Source: Streptomyces sp. HUAS MG91
GTDB taxonomy: Bacteria; Actinomycetota; Actinomycetes; Streptomycetales; Streptomycetaceae
Assembly: GCF_040529335.1 (NCBI RefSeq)
Contig: NZ_CP159534.1
Span: forward strand, 5,208,001-5,272,000
DNA: 64,000 bases
Direction of reading: 5' to 3'
Part shown: positions 42,709 through 51,838 of the stretch, in pieces
Layout: each line of letters opens with the position of its first letter
Numbering within the stretch: position 1 is the first letter of the stretch
Made by a program: the position numbers and the translations under genes
Notes under the pieces: model-generated
Told to the model about the DNA's origin: nothing
Seen by the model: the letters and a program-made list of their open reading frames with translations, nothing else
The model's database searches: none

Positions 42709-42784
42709 TAGATAGAAAGTGAACGCTATAGTCGCGACGGCAGGCGGCAGGCGGCGGCGAGAACCACGGACGAAGGAGACGGCG

Positions 42785-43552
42785 ATGCCGGGAGGCAGGC
42801 TCACCCAGCAGGAACGGCAGCAGATCGCGCTGGGACTGGCCGACGGCCTCGCCTACGCCGAGATCGCCCGGCGCCTGGACCGCCCCACCTCGACCGTCAC
42901 CCGCGAGGTGATGCGCAACGGCGGCCCGACCTCGTACCGCGCCGACCTCGCCCACCGCGCCACCGAGCAGCGCGCCCACCGGCGCAAGCAGGCCGCGCCC
43001 CGGGGATCTCAGCCGGCCGCGCGGCCCGGCGGGCGCGACGACGCGGCGGTGCGCGAGTTCGAGGAGACGTTCACCACCGTCATGATGGCCTCGGGCATGC
43101 CCAAGATGATGGCCCGCGTGCTGTCCAGCATCTGCCTCAGCGACTCGGGCAGTCTCACCGCGGCCGAGCTCGTCCAGCGGCTCCAGGTCAGCCCGGCGTC
43201 CGTCTCCAAGGCGATCGCCTTCATCGAGGGGCTGGGCATGGTGCGCCGGGAGCGCGACGAGCGCCGCCGCGAGCGCTATGTCGTCGACGACGACATCTGG
43301 TACCAGTCCATGGTCGCCAGCGCCCAGGCCACCGCCCGGATCGTGGCCATCGCCCGCGAGGGATCGGGGCTGCTCGGCCCGGCGACGCCGGTCGGCGTCC
43401 GCCTGGAGAACATCGCCCGCTTCCTCGACTTCGTCTCCGAGAACACCGCCCGCGCCGCGGAACAGGCCCGCTCGATCCTGCACACGAAGCCGGCCGGAGC
43501 GGGGTCGGGGGAAGGCACGCAAGACGCCGGTGAGCCGACTCCCGGCGACTGA
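42785..43552 (+). CDS. HTH_38 plus GbsR/MarR-type transcriptional regulator
   Basis: 255 residues. An N-terminal IS30-like helix-turn-helix (LTQQERQQIALGLADGLAYA, EIARRLDRPTSTVTREVMRN) spans about 5-45. A winged-helix MarR/GbsR domain spans about 85-190 (MMASGMPKMMARVLSSICLS, VQRLQVSPASVSKAIAFIEG, MVRRERDERRRERYVV). Probably autoregulatory and controlling the divergent DUF4097 gene through the GTTGC cluster. ATG 42785 was chosen because HTH homology begins there; ATG 42719 is in frame. Confidence 0.88.
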   Translation: MPGGRLTQQERQQIALGLADGLAYAEIARRLDRPTSTVTREVMRNGGPTSYRADLAHRATEQRAHRRKQAAPRGSQPAARPGGRDDAAVREFEETFTTVMMASGMPKMMARVLSSICLSDSGSLTAAELVQRLQVSPASVSKAIAFIEGLGMVRRERDERRRERYVVDDDIWYQSMVASAQATARIVAIAREGSGLLGPATPVGVRLENIARFLDFVSENTARAAEQARSILHTKPAGAGSGEGTQDAGEPTPGD

Positions 43553-43726
43553 CGGCGGGGCGTCGTCCGAATCCGGTCCGACCGCAGGTCGAAAGAGTCT
43601 GCATACCCGTTCCGTACGATCGACATGCGCAGCTCCGCCAGATTTCTTACGTCAATCTGGCTGAACTTTTGTTGATCGAGCGTCAGTTGGCCCATGCGTC
43701 GCCCTACCCTTCAGAGGGTGAACCAG

Positions 43727-44989
43727 ATGAAGTCCCGAGAATCCGAGGCCGACCAGCCGGGTGAAGCCGCCGGGGAACCCGCCCCGGGCGCCGTGCTCCC
43801 CGGCACGCTGCCCGAAGCCCTGCGTACCGAACTCATCGCCTTCCGCCGTGACTTGCACATGCACCCGGAGCTGGGCAACCAGGAGTTCCGCACCACCGCC
43901 GCGCTCAAGACCCGCCTGGAGCAGGCGGGGCTCGTACCCCGCGTGCTCGGCATGGGGACCGGGCTCATCTGTGACATCGGCACCGAGGACGGGGAGTGGC
44001 GCGGCGGGCCCGGCATGTTCGCGCTGCGCGCCGACATCGACGCGCTGCCCATCCCGGACACCAAGGTCACCTGCGCCTACCGGTCCACCGTGCCCGACCG
44101 CGCGCACGCCTGCGGGCACGACGTGCACACCACCGTCGTGCTCGGCGCCGGGCTCGTCCTCGCCGACCTGCACCGGCAGGGGCTGCTGCCGCACCCGGTA
44201 CGGCTGATCTTCCAGCCCGCCGAGGAGGTGCTGCCCGGCGGCGCTCCCGACGCCATCGAGTGCGGAGTCCTGGACGGCGTACGGAAGATCGTCGGGGTGC
44301 ACTGCGACCCGAAGGTCGACGCCGGGCGGATCGGGCTGCGCGCCGGTCCCATCACCTCGGCGTGCGACCGTCTTGAGGTCACCCTCGACGGGCCCGGCGG
44401 GCACACCGCGCGCCCGCACCTGACGACCGACCTCGTCGTCGCCGCCGCCAAGGTCGCCACCGAGGTGCCCGCGCTGGTCGGCCGCCGGATGGACGCGCGC
44501 TCCGGGCTCTCCGTCACCTGGGGGCGCCTGGAGACCGGTCACGCCTGCAATGTGATCCCGCAGCACGCCGAGCTGTCCGGCACCGTGCGCTGCCTGGACC
44601 TGGAGGCGTGGCGGGCGGCGCCCGATCTGGTGCACGGGGCCATCCAGGAGATCGCCGACCTGTACCGGGCCAAGCCGGTCGTGAACTACGTCCGCGGGGT
44701 CCCTCCGGTCGTCAACGATCCGGCCGTGACCGAGTTGCTGCGGGACGCGATGACCGCGCGTCTCGGCGCCGACTCCGTCGAGGACACCCAGCAGAGCCTG
44801 GGGGGCGAGGACTTCTCCTGGTACCTGGAGCACGTTCCCGGTGCCATGGCGCGGCTCGGGGTGAAGGTGCCGGGTGACCGGGTCAGCCGTGATCTTCACC
44901 AGGGTGACTTCGACGCCGACGAGTACGCGATCACGGTCGGCGTCGAACTCTTCACCGCCGCCGCGCTGTTGGACGCCGACCTCGCCTGA
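43727..44989 (+). CDS. M20-family amidohydrolase (peptidase M20D)
   Basis: 420 residues. LIAFRRDLHMHPELGNQEFR, FALRADIDALPIPDT, AHACGHDVHTTVVLGAGLVL and LIFQPAEEVLPGGAPDAIEC carry the metal-site Cys/His/Glu cluster of M20D N-acyl-amino-acid hydrolases. A dimerisation domain follows (DRLEVTLDGPGGHTARPHLT). Probable substrates are N-acyl amino acids, hippurate or similar. ATG 43727 has GAGGG 8 nt upstream. Monocistronic. Confidence 0.88.
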   Translation: MKSRESEADQPGEAAGEPAPGAVLPGTLPEALRTELIAFRRDLHMHPELGNQEFRTTAALKTRLEQAGLVPRVLGMGTGLICDIGTEDGEWRGGPGMFALRADIDALPIPDTKVTCAYRSTVPDRAHACGHDVHTTVVLGAGLVLADLHRQGLLPHPVRLIFQPAEEVLPGGAPDAIECGVLDGVRKIVGVHCDPKVDAGRIGLRAGPITSACDRLEVTLDGPGGHTARPHLTTDLVVAAAKVATEVPALVGRRMDARSGLSVTWGRLETGHACNVIPQHAELSGTVRCLDLEAWRAAPDLVHGAIQEIADLYRAKPVVNYVRGVPPVVNDPAVTELLRDAMTARLGADSVEDTQQSLGGEDFSWYLEHVPGAMARLGVKVPGDRVSRDLHQGDFDADEYAITVGVELFTAAALLDADLA

Positions 44990-45040
44990 CCGTCTGCCGG
45001 GTGCTGGTGCGTCGGCGACTGCGACACCGTCGTGGCTTGT

Positions 45041-45140
45041 CGCGCAGTTCCCCGCGCCCCTGAGATGCGCACTGCGTGCGCCATCTCATCGGGGAAGGCT
45101 GCGCGCAGCGCATGCCTTCAGGGGCGCGGGGAACTGCGCG
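45041..45140. repeat. palindromic miniature element B with 23-bp perfect inverted ends
   Basis: Ends 45041-45063 and 45118-45140 are perfect complements (core GCAGTTCCCCGCGCCCCTGA). The core GATGCGCACTGCGTGCG matches element A, followed by a small AAGGC...GCCTT palindrome. It lies in the 357-bp gap 44990-45346, downstream of the amidohydrolase and upstream of the nucleoside operator, and may serve as terminator. Confidence 0.75.
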
Positions 45141-45279
45141 GCCGGCCACGGCGAGAGCCGCACCCGAACACCCCCCGAAACGCCCCCTTTCGTCCCCGGC
45201 GTCCCCCCACGCAACCCAGATGTAACCGACCCCCGCCACGATCCGGTAACGGCGGAGCCCAACCGGGTTCCCCGCCCCT

Positions 45280-45293
45280 TCTACGCGCGTTAC
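45280..45293. promoter_or_regulatory. nucleoside-regulon operator, site 1
   Basis: TCTACGCGCGTTAC, 53 bp before the first BMP lipoprotein start. It shares TCTACGCGCGT with sites 2, 3 and 5. Confidence 0.7.
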
Positions 45294-45346
45294 GCTCCGC
45301 CGAACTCAACGCCCTTCGCGGCGTGTTGACGAAGGAGCAGCCCATC

Positions 45347-46405
45347 ATGCGTCGTACTCGTACGTCCCGGCTCACGCGGACCGCCGTGGTCGTCACCGGT
45401 CTCGCCCTCGCCGCCACCGCCTGCGGCGGCACCAGCGGGGACAAGGCCGCCTCCGAGGGGAAGAGCAAGAACCTCGGCATCGGCCTCGCCTACGACGTCG
45501 GCGGGCGCGGTGACCAGTCCTTCAACGACGCCGCGTACGCGGGCATGAAGAAGGCCAGCGACGAGTTCGGCTACAAGAGCAAGGACCTGGAGCCGAGCGA
45601 CGGCGAGTCGGACGCCGACAAGACGGCCCGCCTGGAGTCGATGGCCAAGCAGGGCTACAACCCGGTCATCGGCGTCGGCTTCGCCTACGCGCCGGCCGTG
45701 AAGGCGGCCGCGGCCAAGTACCCGAAGATCTCCTTCGGCATCGTCGACGACTCGACGATCACCGCGAAGAACGTCGCGGACCTCGTCTTCAGCGAGGAGC
45801 AGGCCTCCTACCTGGCGGGCGTCGCCGCCGCCAAGGCCACCAAGTCGGACGTCGTCGGCTTCGTCGGCGGTGTGGACGTGCCGCTGATCCACAAGTTCGG
45901 CGCGGGCTTCGAGCAGGGCGTCAAGGACACCAACAAGAAGATCAAGGTGATCCCGCAGTACCTGACCGAGACCGCGGCCGAGGGCGGCTTCTCCAGCCCG
46001 GACAAGGGCAAGACGGCCGCCGAGGGCCAGATCGAGAAGGGCGCCGACGTGGTCTACCACGCGGCCGGCCTGTCCGGTCAGGGCGTCATCCAGGCCGCGG
46101 CCGCCCACAAGGTGTGGGCGATCGGCGTGGACAGCGACCAGTACCAGCAGGAAGCCCTCGCCAAGTACAAGGACTACATCCTCACCTCGGCCACCAAGGA
46201 CGTCGGCGGCGCGGTCTACAACCTGGCCAAGTCGGTGAAGGACGGCAAGCCGCTGTCCGGCGTGACCCGCTTCGACCTGAAGGCGGGCGGCGTCGGCATC
46301 ACCGACACCAACCCCAAGTTCAAGACCATCGCCGGTCTCGCGGACGCGGTCGCCAAGGCCAAGCAGGACATCATCGACGGCAAGATCACCGTCGCGACGA
46401 AGTAG
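45347..46405 (+). CDS. BMP-family nucleoside-binding lipoprotein, copy 1
   Basis: 352 residues. A lipoprotein signal ends LALAATAC (C26), so the protein is anchored on the outer face. The BMP/PnrA-type fold shows IGLAYDVGGRGDQSFNDAAY, AKQGYNPVIGVGFAYAPAVK, VVGFVGGVDVPLIHKFGAGF and VVYHAAGLSGQGVIQAA. It delivers nucleosides to the ABC transporter encoded downstream. ATG 45347 has AAGGAG 9 nt upstream. It has its own operator and terminator. The gene at 46639 is a close tandem copy. Confidence 0.9.
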   Translation: MRRTRTSRLTRTAVVVTGLALAATACGGTSGDKAASEGKSKNLGIGLAYDVGGRGDQSFNDAAYAGMKKASDEFGYKSKDLEPSDGESDADKTARLESMAKQGYNPVIGVGFAYAPAVKAAAAKYPKISFGIVDDSTITAKNVADLVFSEEQASYLAGVAAAKATKSDVVGFVGGVDVPLIHKFGAGFEQGVKDTNKKIKVIPQYLTETAAEGGFSSPDKGKTAAEGQIEKGADVVYHAAGLSGQGVIQAAAAHKVWAIGVDSDQYQQEALAKYKDYILTSATKDVGGAVYNLAKSVKDGKPLSGVTRFDLKAGGVGITDTNPKFKTIAGLADAVAKAKQDIIDGKITVATK

Positions 46406-46421
46406 CACCCACGCTCGACGG

Positions 46422-46458
46422 GCGGGGCGTGGACCGGTTCCTCCGGTCCGCGCCCCGC
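46422..46458 (+). terminator. terminator after BMP copy 1
   Basis: GCGGGGCGTGGACCGG and CCGGTCCGCGCCCCGC pair (one G.T) across a 5-nt loop. Confidence 0.75.
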
Positions 46459-46563
46459 TTTGCTGCGTCGCGGACGCACCGGCTCCCCCACGGTCCACCG
46501 CGCCCGACTTAAGGCTTTCAGTACAGCCCGATAACAGTGGGGAGAAGGGGGTTTTATGTTCTG

Positions 46564-46577
46564 TCTACGCGCGTTAA
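46564..46577. promoter_or_regulatory. nucleoside-regulon operator, site 2
   Basis: TCTACGCGCGTTAA, 61 bp before the second BMP lipoprotein start. Confidence 0.7.
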
Positions 46578-46638
46578 TCTGCGGCGAAGTCAGCGCCGTC
46601 CGGAACGCCGTCGGTGCATGTACGAAGGAGCTCATCCC

Positions 46639-47691
46639 ATGCGCCGGGTTTCCCGAATAGCGCTCGCAGGCACTGCGACCGTCGCCCTCGCCGCGTCCCT
46701 CGCCGCTTGCGGCGGCACGTCCTCCGACGCCTCGAAGCAGAGCGACGGCGGTAAGTCCAAGGGTCTCGCCATCTCCTACGACGTCGGCGGCAAGGGTGAC
46801 CAGTCCTTCAACGACGCCGCGTACGAGGGCCTGAAGAAGTCCGAGAAGGCCTTCGGCTACAAGGGTACCGACGTCGAGCCGAGCGACGGCGAGTCGGACG
46901 CCGACAAGACCGCGCGCCTGGTCGCCCTCGCCAAGCAGGGCTACAACCCCATCGTCGGCGTCGGCTTCGCCTATGCGCCCGCCGTCAAGGAGGCCGCGGC
47001 CAAGTACCCGAACGTCACCTTCGGCATCGTCGACGACTCGACGGTCCAGTCGAAGAACGTCGCGGACCTCGTCTTCAGCGAGCAGGAGGCCTCGTACCTG
47101 GCCGGCGTCACCGCCGCCAAGGCGACGAAGTCGAACGTCGTGGGCTTCGTGGGCGGCGTGGACGTGCCGCTGATCCACAAGTTCGAGGCCGGCTTCGAGC
47201 AGGGCGTCAAGGACACCAACAAGAAGGCCAAGGTCGTCTCGCAGTTCCTGACCGAGACCGCGGCCGAGGGCGGCTTCTCCAGCCCCGACAAGGGCAAGAC
47301 GGCCGCCGAGGGCCAGATCGACAAGGGCGCCGACGTGGTCTACCACGCGGCCGGCCTGTCCGGTCAGGGCGTCATCCAGGCCGCCGCGGAGCACAAGGTC
47401 TGGGCGATCGGCGTCGACTCCGACCAGTACAAGCAGGAAGCCCTCGCCAAGTACAAGAAGTACATCCTGACCTCCGCGACGAAGGACGTCGCCAAGGCCG
47501 TGTACAACCTGGCGAAGTCGGTCCAGGATGGCAAGCCCGAGACCGGCGTCATCACCGGTGACCTCAAGTCGGGAGAGGTCGCCCTGGCCGGCTCGAACCC
47601 CGAGTTCGCGAACAACGCGGACCTGCAGAAGGCTCTGAAGACTGCCCAGGAGAAGATCGTCAGCGGCGAGATCAAGGTCAACACCAAGTAG
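46639..47691 (+). CDS. BMP-family nucleoside-binding lipoprotein, copy 2
   Basis: 350 residues. A textbook lipobox SLAAC (C24) is followed by AISYDVGGKGDQSFNDAAYE and the same segments as copy 1, roughly 80% identical by eye. The N-terminal linker and the last 30 residues differ most, so ligand preference may differ little. ATG 46639 was chosen because the lipoprotein signal starts there. It has its own operator and its own terminator, so each receptor can be set independently of the transporter. Confidence 0.9.
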   Translation: MRRVSRIALAGTATVALAASLAACGGTSSDASKQSDGGKSKGLAISYDVGGKGDQSFNDAAYEGLKKSEKAFGYKGTDVEPSDGESDADKTARLVALAKQGYNPIVGVGFAYAPAVKEAAAKYPNVTFGIVDDSTVQSKNVADLVFSEQEASYLAGVTAAKATKSNVVGFVGGVDVPLIHKFEAGFEQGVKDTNKKAKVVSQFLTETAAEGGFSSPDKGKTAAEGQIDKGADVVYHAAGLSGQGVIQAAAEHKVWAIGVDSDQYKQEALAKYKKYILTSATKDVAKAVYNLAKSVQDGKPETGVITGDLKSGEVALAGSNPEFANNADLQKALKTAQEKIVSGEIKVNTK

Positions 47692-47717
47692 CCGTAACCA
47701 GCGGGACACGTTCTGGG

Positions 47718-47763
47718 AACGGGGTGCGGGGAGGCTGAGGACAGTGCCTTCCCTCACCCCGTT
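47718..47763 (+). terminator. terminator after BMP copy 2
   Basis: AACGGGGTG and CACCCCGTT close a stem that continues with GGGAGG/CCTTCCC inside. Confidence 0.6.
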
Positions 47764-47800
47764 TGTCCGGATTGTGCCCAACTCGCAGTGCCGTAGGGGC

Positions 47801-47814
47801 TCTACGCGCGTAGT
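47801..47814. promoter_or_regulatory. nucleoside-regulon operator, site 3
   Basis: TCTACGCGCGTAGT, the most regular of the palindromes together with sites 4 and 5, 33 bp before the ABC operon start. Confidence 0.7.
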
Positions 47815-47847
47815 AGTAGGCGTCGGCCCCCTGTCCATTCCACAGGA

Positions 47848-49437
47848 GTGTGCGCCATCAACGCGTCCAGCAGCCCGCCGGCCGTCGAACTGACCGGCAT
47901 CACCAAACGCTTCCCCGGCGTCGTCGCCAACCACGACATCCACCTCACCGTCAAGAGGGGCACCGTGCACGCCCTCGTCGGGGAGAACGGTGCGGGCAAG
48001 TCGACGCTGATGAAGATCCTCTACGGCATGCAGAAGCCGGACGAGGGCACCATCGCCATCGACGGCGAGGCCGTCTCGTACGCCTCGCCCGCCGACGCCA
48101 TCGCGCGCGGCATCGGCATGGTCCACCAGCACTTCATGCTCGCCGACAACCTCACGGTCCTGGAGAACGTGGCGCTCGGCAGCGAGAAGCTGTACGGGAT
48201 CGGGGCGAAGGCCCGCAAGAAGATCCTGGAGATATCCGAGCGCTACGGCCTCGGCGTGCGCCCGGACGTCCTCGTCGAGGACCTCGGCGTCGCCGACCGC
48301 CAGCGCGTGGAGATCCTCAAGGTCCTCTACCGCGGCGCCACCACCCTGATCCTCGACGAGCCGACCGCCGTGCTCGTCCCGCAGGAGGTCGACGCGCTCT
48401 TCGACAACCTGCGCGAGCTCAAGGCCGAGGGCCTGGCCGTCATCTTCATCTCGCACAAGCTCGGCGAGGTCCTCTCCGTCGCCGACGAGATCACCGTCAT
48501 CCGGCGCGGCACCACGGTCGGCACCGCCGTCCCCGCCGAGACCACCCCGCGCCAGCTCGCCGAGCTGATGGTCGGCTCCGAACTGCCGACCCCGGAGACC
48601 TCCGAGTCCACGGTCACCGACCGCCCGGTCCTCACCGTCACCGGACTGCGCCTGGACGCCGAGGGCGGCCGTCCGCTCCTGGACGACATCTCCTTCACCA
48701 TCCACGCCGGTGAGGTCCTCGGCCTCGCGGGCGTCGAGGGCAACGGCCAGACCGAGCTGATCGACGCGATCATCGGCCTCAAGCACGCCGACTCCGGCAC
48801 CATCGCGCTGGAGGCCGACGAGATCACCGCGTGGTCCACCCGCAAGCGCCGCGAGGGAGGCGTCGGGTACATCCCCGAGGACCGCCACCGCCACGGGCTC
48901 CTCCTGGAGTCCCCGCTGTGGGAGAACCGGATCCTCGGCCACGTCACCGAGAAGCCGAACGCGAAGGGCGTCCTGCTCGACATCAAGGCCGCGCAGGCCG
49001 ACACCCGGCGCATCGTCGAGGAGTACGACGTGCGCACCCCCGGCATCGACGTCACCGCCGCCTCGCTCTCCGGCGGCAACCAGCAGAAGCTGATCGTCGG
49101 CCGCGAGATGAGCCACAACCCGCGCTTCCTCATCGCCGCCCACCCCACGCGCGGTGTGGACGTCGGCGCGCAGGCGCAGATCTGGGACCAGATCCGCGAG
49201 GCCCGCCGCGAAGGACTCGCGGTGCTCCTGATCTCCGCCGACCTCGACGAGCTGATCGGTCTCTCCGACACCCTGCGCGTGATCTACCGCGGACGGCTCG
49301 TCGCCGACGCCGACCCGGCCACGATCACGCCGGAGGAGCTGGGCTCGGCGATGACCGGCGCGGCCTCCGGCCACCTGGAACACGTAGAAGAGGGCGCCGA
49401 AGTTCCGGCGGCCCGTCAGCCGGAGGACGAGTCCTGA
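47848..49437 (+). CDS. nucleoside ABC transporter ATP-binding protein (two NBDs)
   Basis: 529 residues with two nucleotide-binding domains. NBD1: Walker A GENGAGKST near residue 50; Walker B LILDEPTAVLVPQE. The usual LSVGxxQ signature is replaced by LGVADRQRVEILK. NBD2: degenerate P-loop GVEGNGQTELIDAI; intact signature LSGGNQQKLIVGREMSHNP. This asymmetry is usual for BMP/ribose-type ABC proteins, apart from the weak NBD1 signature. Start GTG 47848; its SD is poor (ACAGGA). It is the first gene of an operon with two permeases and cytidine deaminase, overlapping the next by one base. Confidence 0.9.
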   Translation: MCAINASSSPPAVELTGITKRFPGVVANHDIHLTVKRGTVHALVGENGAGKSTLMKILYGMQKPDEGTIAIDGEAVSYASPADAIARGIGMVHQHFMLADNLTVLENVALGSEKLYGIGAKARKKILEISERYGLGVRPDVLVEDLGVADRQRVEILKVLYRGATTLILDEPTAVLVPQEVDALFDNLRELKAEGLAVIFISHKLGEVLSVADEITVIRRGTTVGTAVPAETTPRQLAELMVGSELPTPETSESTVTDRPVLTVTGLRLDAEGGRPLLDDISFTIHAGEVLGLAGVEGNGQTELIDAIIGLKHADSGTIALEADEITAWSTRKRREGGVGYIPEDRHRHGLLLESPLWENRILGHVTEKPNAKGVLLDIKAAQADTRRIVEEYDVRTPGIDVTAASLSGGNQQKLIVGREMSHNPRFLIAAHPTRGVDVGAQAQIWDQIREARREGLAVLLISADLDELIGLSDTLRVIYRGRLVADADPATITPEELGSAMTGAASGHLEHVEEGAEVPAARQPEDES

Positions 49438-50573
49438 TGGCCATGAAGAACACCTTCGACAAGGAGCGGCTGCTCCTCGGGGCGGCCGGTCCGGTCATCG
49501 CCCTGGTGACGTCGGTCGTCCTGACCTCGATCGTGCTGGTCCTCTCGGGCAAGAGCCCGATCGAGCCGTACACGATCATGTTCACCCAGGCCACGTACTC
49601 CGACGTGCAGGTCCTGATCATCAATCAGGCGGCCATGTACTACCTGGCCGCCCTCGCGGTGGCCATCGGCTTCCGGATGAACCTGTTCAACATCGGCGTC
49701 GACGGCCAGTACCGGCTCGCCGCGATGGTCGCCGCCATCGTCGGCGCGAAGGTGGCGCTGCCCGCCGCCCTCCAGCTGCCGATGCTGATCATCGTCGCGA
49801 TGCTCACCGGCGCCATGTGGGCCGGCATCGCGGGCATCCTGAAGGTCACGCGCGGCGTCAGCGAGGTCGTCGCGACGATCATGCTGAACTCCATCGCGTC
49901 CGGCCTGATCGGCTACCTCTACCTGCCCGAGATCTTCGGCGTGCAGGTCGGCAACAACAAGACGACCGGCACGATGCACGAGTCCGGCTGGTTCCCGGGC
50001 ATCAACATGGGCGCGTCCGGCGAGATCTACGGCTTCGTGGTCATCGCCGCGCTGCTCGGCGTCGTCTACTGGTTCGTGCTCAACCGCACCCGCTTCGGCT
50101 TCGACCTGCGCGCCACCGGCTCCTCCGAGTCGGCCGCGGCCGCCTCCGGCGTCGACGCCAAGCGCATGGTGCTGACCGCGATGCTCGTCTCCGGCGGCCT
50201 CGCGGGCCTGGCCGGCATGCCGCTGCTGCTCGGTGAGGCGCACACCTACAGCCTCACCTTCCCGACCACCATCGGTTTCACCGGCATCACGATCGCCCTG
50301 CTCGGCCGCAACAGCCCGGTCGGCATCGCCTTCGCGTCCCTCCTGATCGCCTGGCTCGACAAGGCCTCGCAGCAGCTCGACTTCGAGGGCTACGACAAGG
50401 AGATCGCGACGATCATGCAGGGCATCATCGTGATCGCCGTCGTCGTCTCCTACGAGTCCGTACGCGTCTGGGGGCAGCGCCGCCAGCAGCGCCGGGTCGG
50501 CATCGAACTCGGCACCGCGCTCGCGCGGCCCACCGACACCAACGACCTCAAGAAGGAGGTGGCTGCCCGATGA
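49437..50573 (+). CDS. nucleoside ABC transporter permease 1
   Basis: 378 residues, BPD_transp_2 fold with about ten helices: VIALVTSVVLTSIVLVLSG, MYYLAALAVAIGFRMNLFNI, GVDGQYRLAAMVAAIVGAKV and VTRGVSEVVATIMLNSIASG (EAA-like contact loop). ATG overlaps the ATPase stop (TGATG). Partner of permease 2. By family it imports nucleosides with the BMP lipoproteins. Confidence 0.9.
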   Translation: MAMKNTFDKERLLLGAAGPVIALVTSVVLTSIVLVLSGKSPIEPYTIMFTQATYSDVQVLIINQAAMYYLAALAVAIGFRMNLFNIGVDGQYRLAAMVAAIVGAKVALPAALQLPMLIIVAMLTGAMWAGIAGILKVTRGVSEVVATIMLNSIASGLIGYLYLPEIFGVQVGNNKTTGTMHESGWFPGINMGASGEIYGFVVIAALLGVVYWFVLNRTRFGFDLRATGSSESAAAASGVDAKRMVLTAMLVSGGLAGLAGMPLLLGEAHTYSLTFPTTIGFTGITIALLGRNSPVGIAFASLLIAWLDKASQQLDFEGYDKEIATIMQGIIVIAVVVSYESVRVWGQRRQQRRVGIELGTALARPTDTNDLKKEVAAR

Positions 50574-51838
50574 GCACGGCTACGGTCCTCGACAAGAAGC
50601 CCGCGTCGCAGCCCGCCCCCGGCGGCCGCCGCAGAATGTCCCTCCCCGTCACGATGATCGTCATCGCCGCGGTCCTGGCGCTGACCTCCCTGGTCCGCCT
50701 GATCACCGACGCGGACGGCATCACGAACGTCAGCCAGATGGCGACCGCCCTCCAGCTCGCCGTGCCGATCGGCCTCGCCGGTCTCGGCGGCCTGTGGGCC
50801 GAGCGCGCGGGCGTGGTCAACATCGGCCTCGAAGGCATGCTGATCCTCGGCACCTGGTTCGGCGCCTGGGCCGGCTACCAGTGGGGCCCGTGGGTCGGCG
50901 TCCTCGCCGGCATCATCGGCGGCGCGATCGGCGGCCTGCTGCACGCGGTCGTCACGGTCACCTTCAACGTGAACCACATCGTCTCCGGTGTGGCCATCAA
51001 CATCCTCGCGCTCGGCGTCACCCGCTACCTCTCCAACTTCACGTTCGAGGGCGTCGAGGGCGGCACCACCAAGCAGTCCCCGCCGGTCGACTCGCTCGGC
51101 ACGCTCACCGTCCCGGGTCTCTCCGACTGGCTGACGACCCTGAACGAGAAGCACTGGTTCCTGATCTCGGACATCGCCGGTCTGCTGGGCGGTCTGGTCA
51201 CCGACCTGTCCCCGCTGACGATCGTCGCCGTGGCGCTCATCCCGTTCACCTGGTGGGTGCTGTGGCGCACGTCGTTCGGGCTTCGCCTGCGCTCCTGCGG
51301 CGAGAACCCGGTCGCGGCCGAGTCGCTCGGCGTCAACGTCATCAAGTACAAGTACATCGCCGTGATCATCTCCGGCGGCCTGGCGGGCCTCGGCGGCGCG
51401 TTCCTGTCGATCGTCGCCAACCCCTTCTACCTGGAGGGCCAGACCGCGGGTAAGGGCTACATCGGCCTCGCCGCGATGATCTTCGGCAACTGGATGCCGG
51501 GCGGACTCGCCCTCGGCGCGGGCCTGTTCGGCTACACCGACAGCCTCAAGCTGCGCGGCGGCACGGAGAACGTGCACGCGCTGCTGCTCCTCGTCGCCCT
51601 GCTCCTGGTGATCGGCGCGGTCTGGATGCTGGTGCGGAAGAAGTACGTCGCCGGCGCGGTCTGCGCCGTCGTGGCCGCCGGTACGGCAGCCTGGTACGCC
51701 ACCACGGACGACGTGCCGACCCAGCTCGTCACGGCGACCCCGTACATCGTCACGCTGCTCGTCCTGTCCTTCTCCGCGCAGCGCCTGCGCATGCCGAAGG
51801 CGGACGGTCAGCCCTACCGGAAGGGCCAGGGCACGTGA
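50570..51838 (+). CDS. nucleoside ABC transporter permease 2
   Basis: 422 residues, same fold: LQLAVPIGLAGLGGLWAERA, GVVNIGLEGMLILGTWFGAW, NHIVSGVAINILALGVTRYL and a long C-terminal extension with three added helices (ALLLLVALLLVIGAVWMLVR). It overlaps permease 1 by 4 bp (ATGA), so the two are made in equal amounts, as needed for the heterodimer. Confidence 0.9.
   Translation: MSTATVLDKKPASQPAPGGRRRMSLPVTMIVIAAVLALTSLVRLITDADGITNVSQMATALQLAVPIGLAGLGGLWAERAGVVNIGLEGMLILGTWFGAWAGYQWGPWVGVLAGIIGGAIGGLLHAVVTVTFNVNHIVSGVAINILALGVTRYLSNFTFEGVEGGTTKQSPPVDSLGTLTVPGLSDWLTTLNEKHWFLISDIAGLLGGLVTDLSPLTIVAVALIPFTWWVLWRTSFGLRLRSCGENPVAAESLGVNVIKYKYIAVIISGGLAGLGGAFLSIVANPFYLEGQTAGKGYIGLAAMIFGNWMPGGLALGAGLFGYTDSLKLRGGTENVHALLLLVALLLVIGAVWMLVRKKYVAGAVCAVVAAGTAAWYATTDDVPTQLVTATPYIVTLLVLSFSAQRLRMPKADGQPYRKGQGT

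Noticed and set aside
46216..49383. A 1055-codon open frame on the minus strand
   Set aside because: It is antisense to the well-supported BMP and ABC ATPase genes and has low-complexity, unrecognisable sequence, an effect of the high GC content.
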